A DNA stretch of 64,000 bases from Arthrobacter sp. AFG20 (lineage in GTDB: Bacteria; Actinomycetota; Actinomycetes; Actinomycetales; Micrococcaceae), in assembly GCF_002892795.1 (NCBI RefSeq), contig NZ_PJMC01000005.1, positions 248,001 to 312,000 of the forward strand, written 5' to 3'. Of the stretch, positions 63,368 to 64,000 are shown piece by piece. The notes below the pieces were generated by a model that was not told the DNA's origin, did no database searches, and saw only the letters and a program-made list of their open reading frames with translations. How positions within the stretch are numbered: position 1 is the stretch's first letter; each line of letters begins with the position of its first letter. A program made the translations under genes and the position numbers.

Positions 63368-64000
63368 CTAGTCGTTGTTCTTGCGGAGGGCTTCGGTCAG
63401 TACGCGGGCCGCGTTGCAGACAACCTCCGCGTGCAGGCGGCCGGGCTGGCGGGTGAGCCGCTCGATCGGGCCGGAGATGGAGACCGCGGCGATGACGCGG
63501 CCCGAAGGCCCCCGCACGGGTGCCGAGACTGAGGCGACCCCGGGCTCCCGTTCGCCGAGGCTCTGTCCCCAGCCCCGCCGTCGTACTCCAGCGAGAACGG
63601 TGGGCGTGAAACGCGCGGACTGCAGGCCCTCCAGCAGGCGGTCATGGTCCTCCCAGGCGAGCAGCACCTGGGCGGCCGAGCCGGCCTTCATGGACAGCTG
63701 GGTTCCCACGGGAATGGTGTCGCGCAGGCCAATCGGCCGTTCGGCGGACGCGACGCAGACCCGCCAGTCGCCCTGGCGGCGGAAGATCTGGGCGCTTTCG
63801 CCGGTGGCGTCGCGGAGCTGCATGAGAACCGGTCCCGCGGAGGCGATCAGCCTGTCCTCGCCGGCGGCGGAGGCAAGCTCAACGAGGCGGCTGCCGAGGA
63901 CGAAGCGGCCCTGGATGTCCCGGCTCACGAGACGGTGGTGGACCAGAGCCAGCGCGAGCCTGTGCACGGTAGGCCGCGCCAGTCCTGTGGCAGCGACTAG
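63368..64000 (-). CDS. IclR family transcriptional regulator, 5' end cut by window
   Basis: The last 210 residues of an IclR regulator, running off the right edge. The visible part begins within the winged helix (LVAATGLARPTVHRLALALV), then the ligand domain with ESAQIFRRQGDWRVCVASAE, GTQLSMKAGSAAQVLLAW and SVSAPVRGPSGRVIAAVSISGP (each read separately). It closely resembles NdgR/LtbR, regulators of leucine and other amino acid genes, which lie beside leuCD in relatives; leuCD would then be just beyond the window. Identity is inferred, but the family is certain. Confidence 0.9.
   Translation of the reverse strand, partial: LVAATGLARPTVHRLALALVHHRLVSRDIQGRFVLGSRLVELASAAGEDRLIASAGPVLMQLRDATGESAQIFRRQGDWRVCVASAERPIGLRDTIPVGTQLSMKAGSAAQVLLAWEDHDRLLEGLQSARFTPTVLAGVRRRGWGQSLGEREPGVASVSAPVRGPSGRVIAAVSISGPIERLTRQPGRLHAEVVCNAARVLTEALRKNND

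Overview
The window is a 64 kb stretch of chromosome from a high-GC actinobacterium. Gene content and order (nrtR-nadABC with a cysteine desulfurase, ilvD / ilvBNC-serA, metG-leuB-ilvE, gltX beside an IclR regulator) and the protein sequences fit the family Micrococcaceae, most likely Arthrobacter or Pseudarthrobacter. That placement is inferred from gene content. I see no rRNA, transposase, integrase, prophage or CRISPR array, so this looks like core chromosome with one accessory sugar/polyol cluster.

Layout. (1) 1-2.4 kb: alpha/beta hydrolase and amino-acid permease, both minus strand. (2) 2.5-8.5 kb: NAD synthesis block on the plus strand, the Nudix-type regulator NrtR followed by nadA, nadB, nadC and a cysteine desulfurase. 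(3) 8.4-14.9 kb: assorted enzymes (fumarylacetoacetase-like, DUF1684, lipoprotein, transglutaminase-like, a MarR/luciferase-like oxidoreductase pair, GNAT). (4) 14.9-22.3 kb, minus strand: RND exporter, malate:quinone oxidoreductase, peptide-binding lipoprotein, fasciclin lipoprotein. (5) 22.5-23.9 kb: tRNA-Leu, Bcp peroxiredoxin, divergent MarR. (6) 23.9-34.6 kb: sugar/polyol cluster with two LacI regulators, four Gfo/Idh/MocA dehydrogenases, a TIM-barrel isomerase/epimerase and a three-gene ABC importer. (7) 34.7-37.5 kb: two tRNA-Lys genes in a tandem duplication, a quinoprotein-type dehydrogenase lipoprotein and a membrane-anchored protein. (8) 37.7-52.8 kb: branched-chain amino acid synthesis (ilvD, ilvB, ilvN, ilvC, leuB, ilvE) with serA, metG and an FtsX-type ABC exporter. 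(9) 52.9-57.3 kb: MBL hydrolase, second fumarylacetoacetase-like protein, gltX, HAD hydrolase, tRNA-Gln, tRNA-Glu. (10) 57.4-64 kb: paired membrane GTPases, DUF1697, DUF222-HNH protein, and an IclR regulator cut by the window edge.

How the parts work together. NrtR probably represses the nad genes through a palindrome just upstream of it, and the cysteine desulfurase probably supplies sulfur for the NadA iron-sulfur cluster. IlvB/N, IlvC, IlvD and IlvE make valine and isoleucine, and LeuB and IlvE serve leucine. In front of ilvB lies a complete-looking attenuator: an 18-codon valine-rich leader peptide followed by a terminator hairpin with a run of seven T. An inverted repeat before ilvD shares a half-site with the leuB upstream region and may be the target of the IclR protein at the right edge. 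The sugar cluster has separate operator-like palindromes at three promoters.

Most striking non-coding signals: the ilvB attenuator, two large intergenic palindromes (31.2 kb and 50.4 kb), the tRNA-Lys tandem duplication, a recurring leaderless-promoter pattern, and an oddly coded linker inside nadB. I found no clearly new multi-gene system. The best candidates for unexplored biology are the two-GTPase operon, the FtsX transporter with a very large ectodomain, and the compound palindromes.
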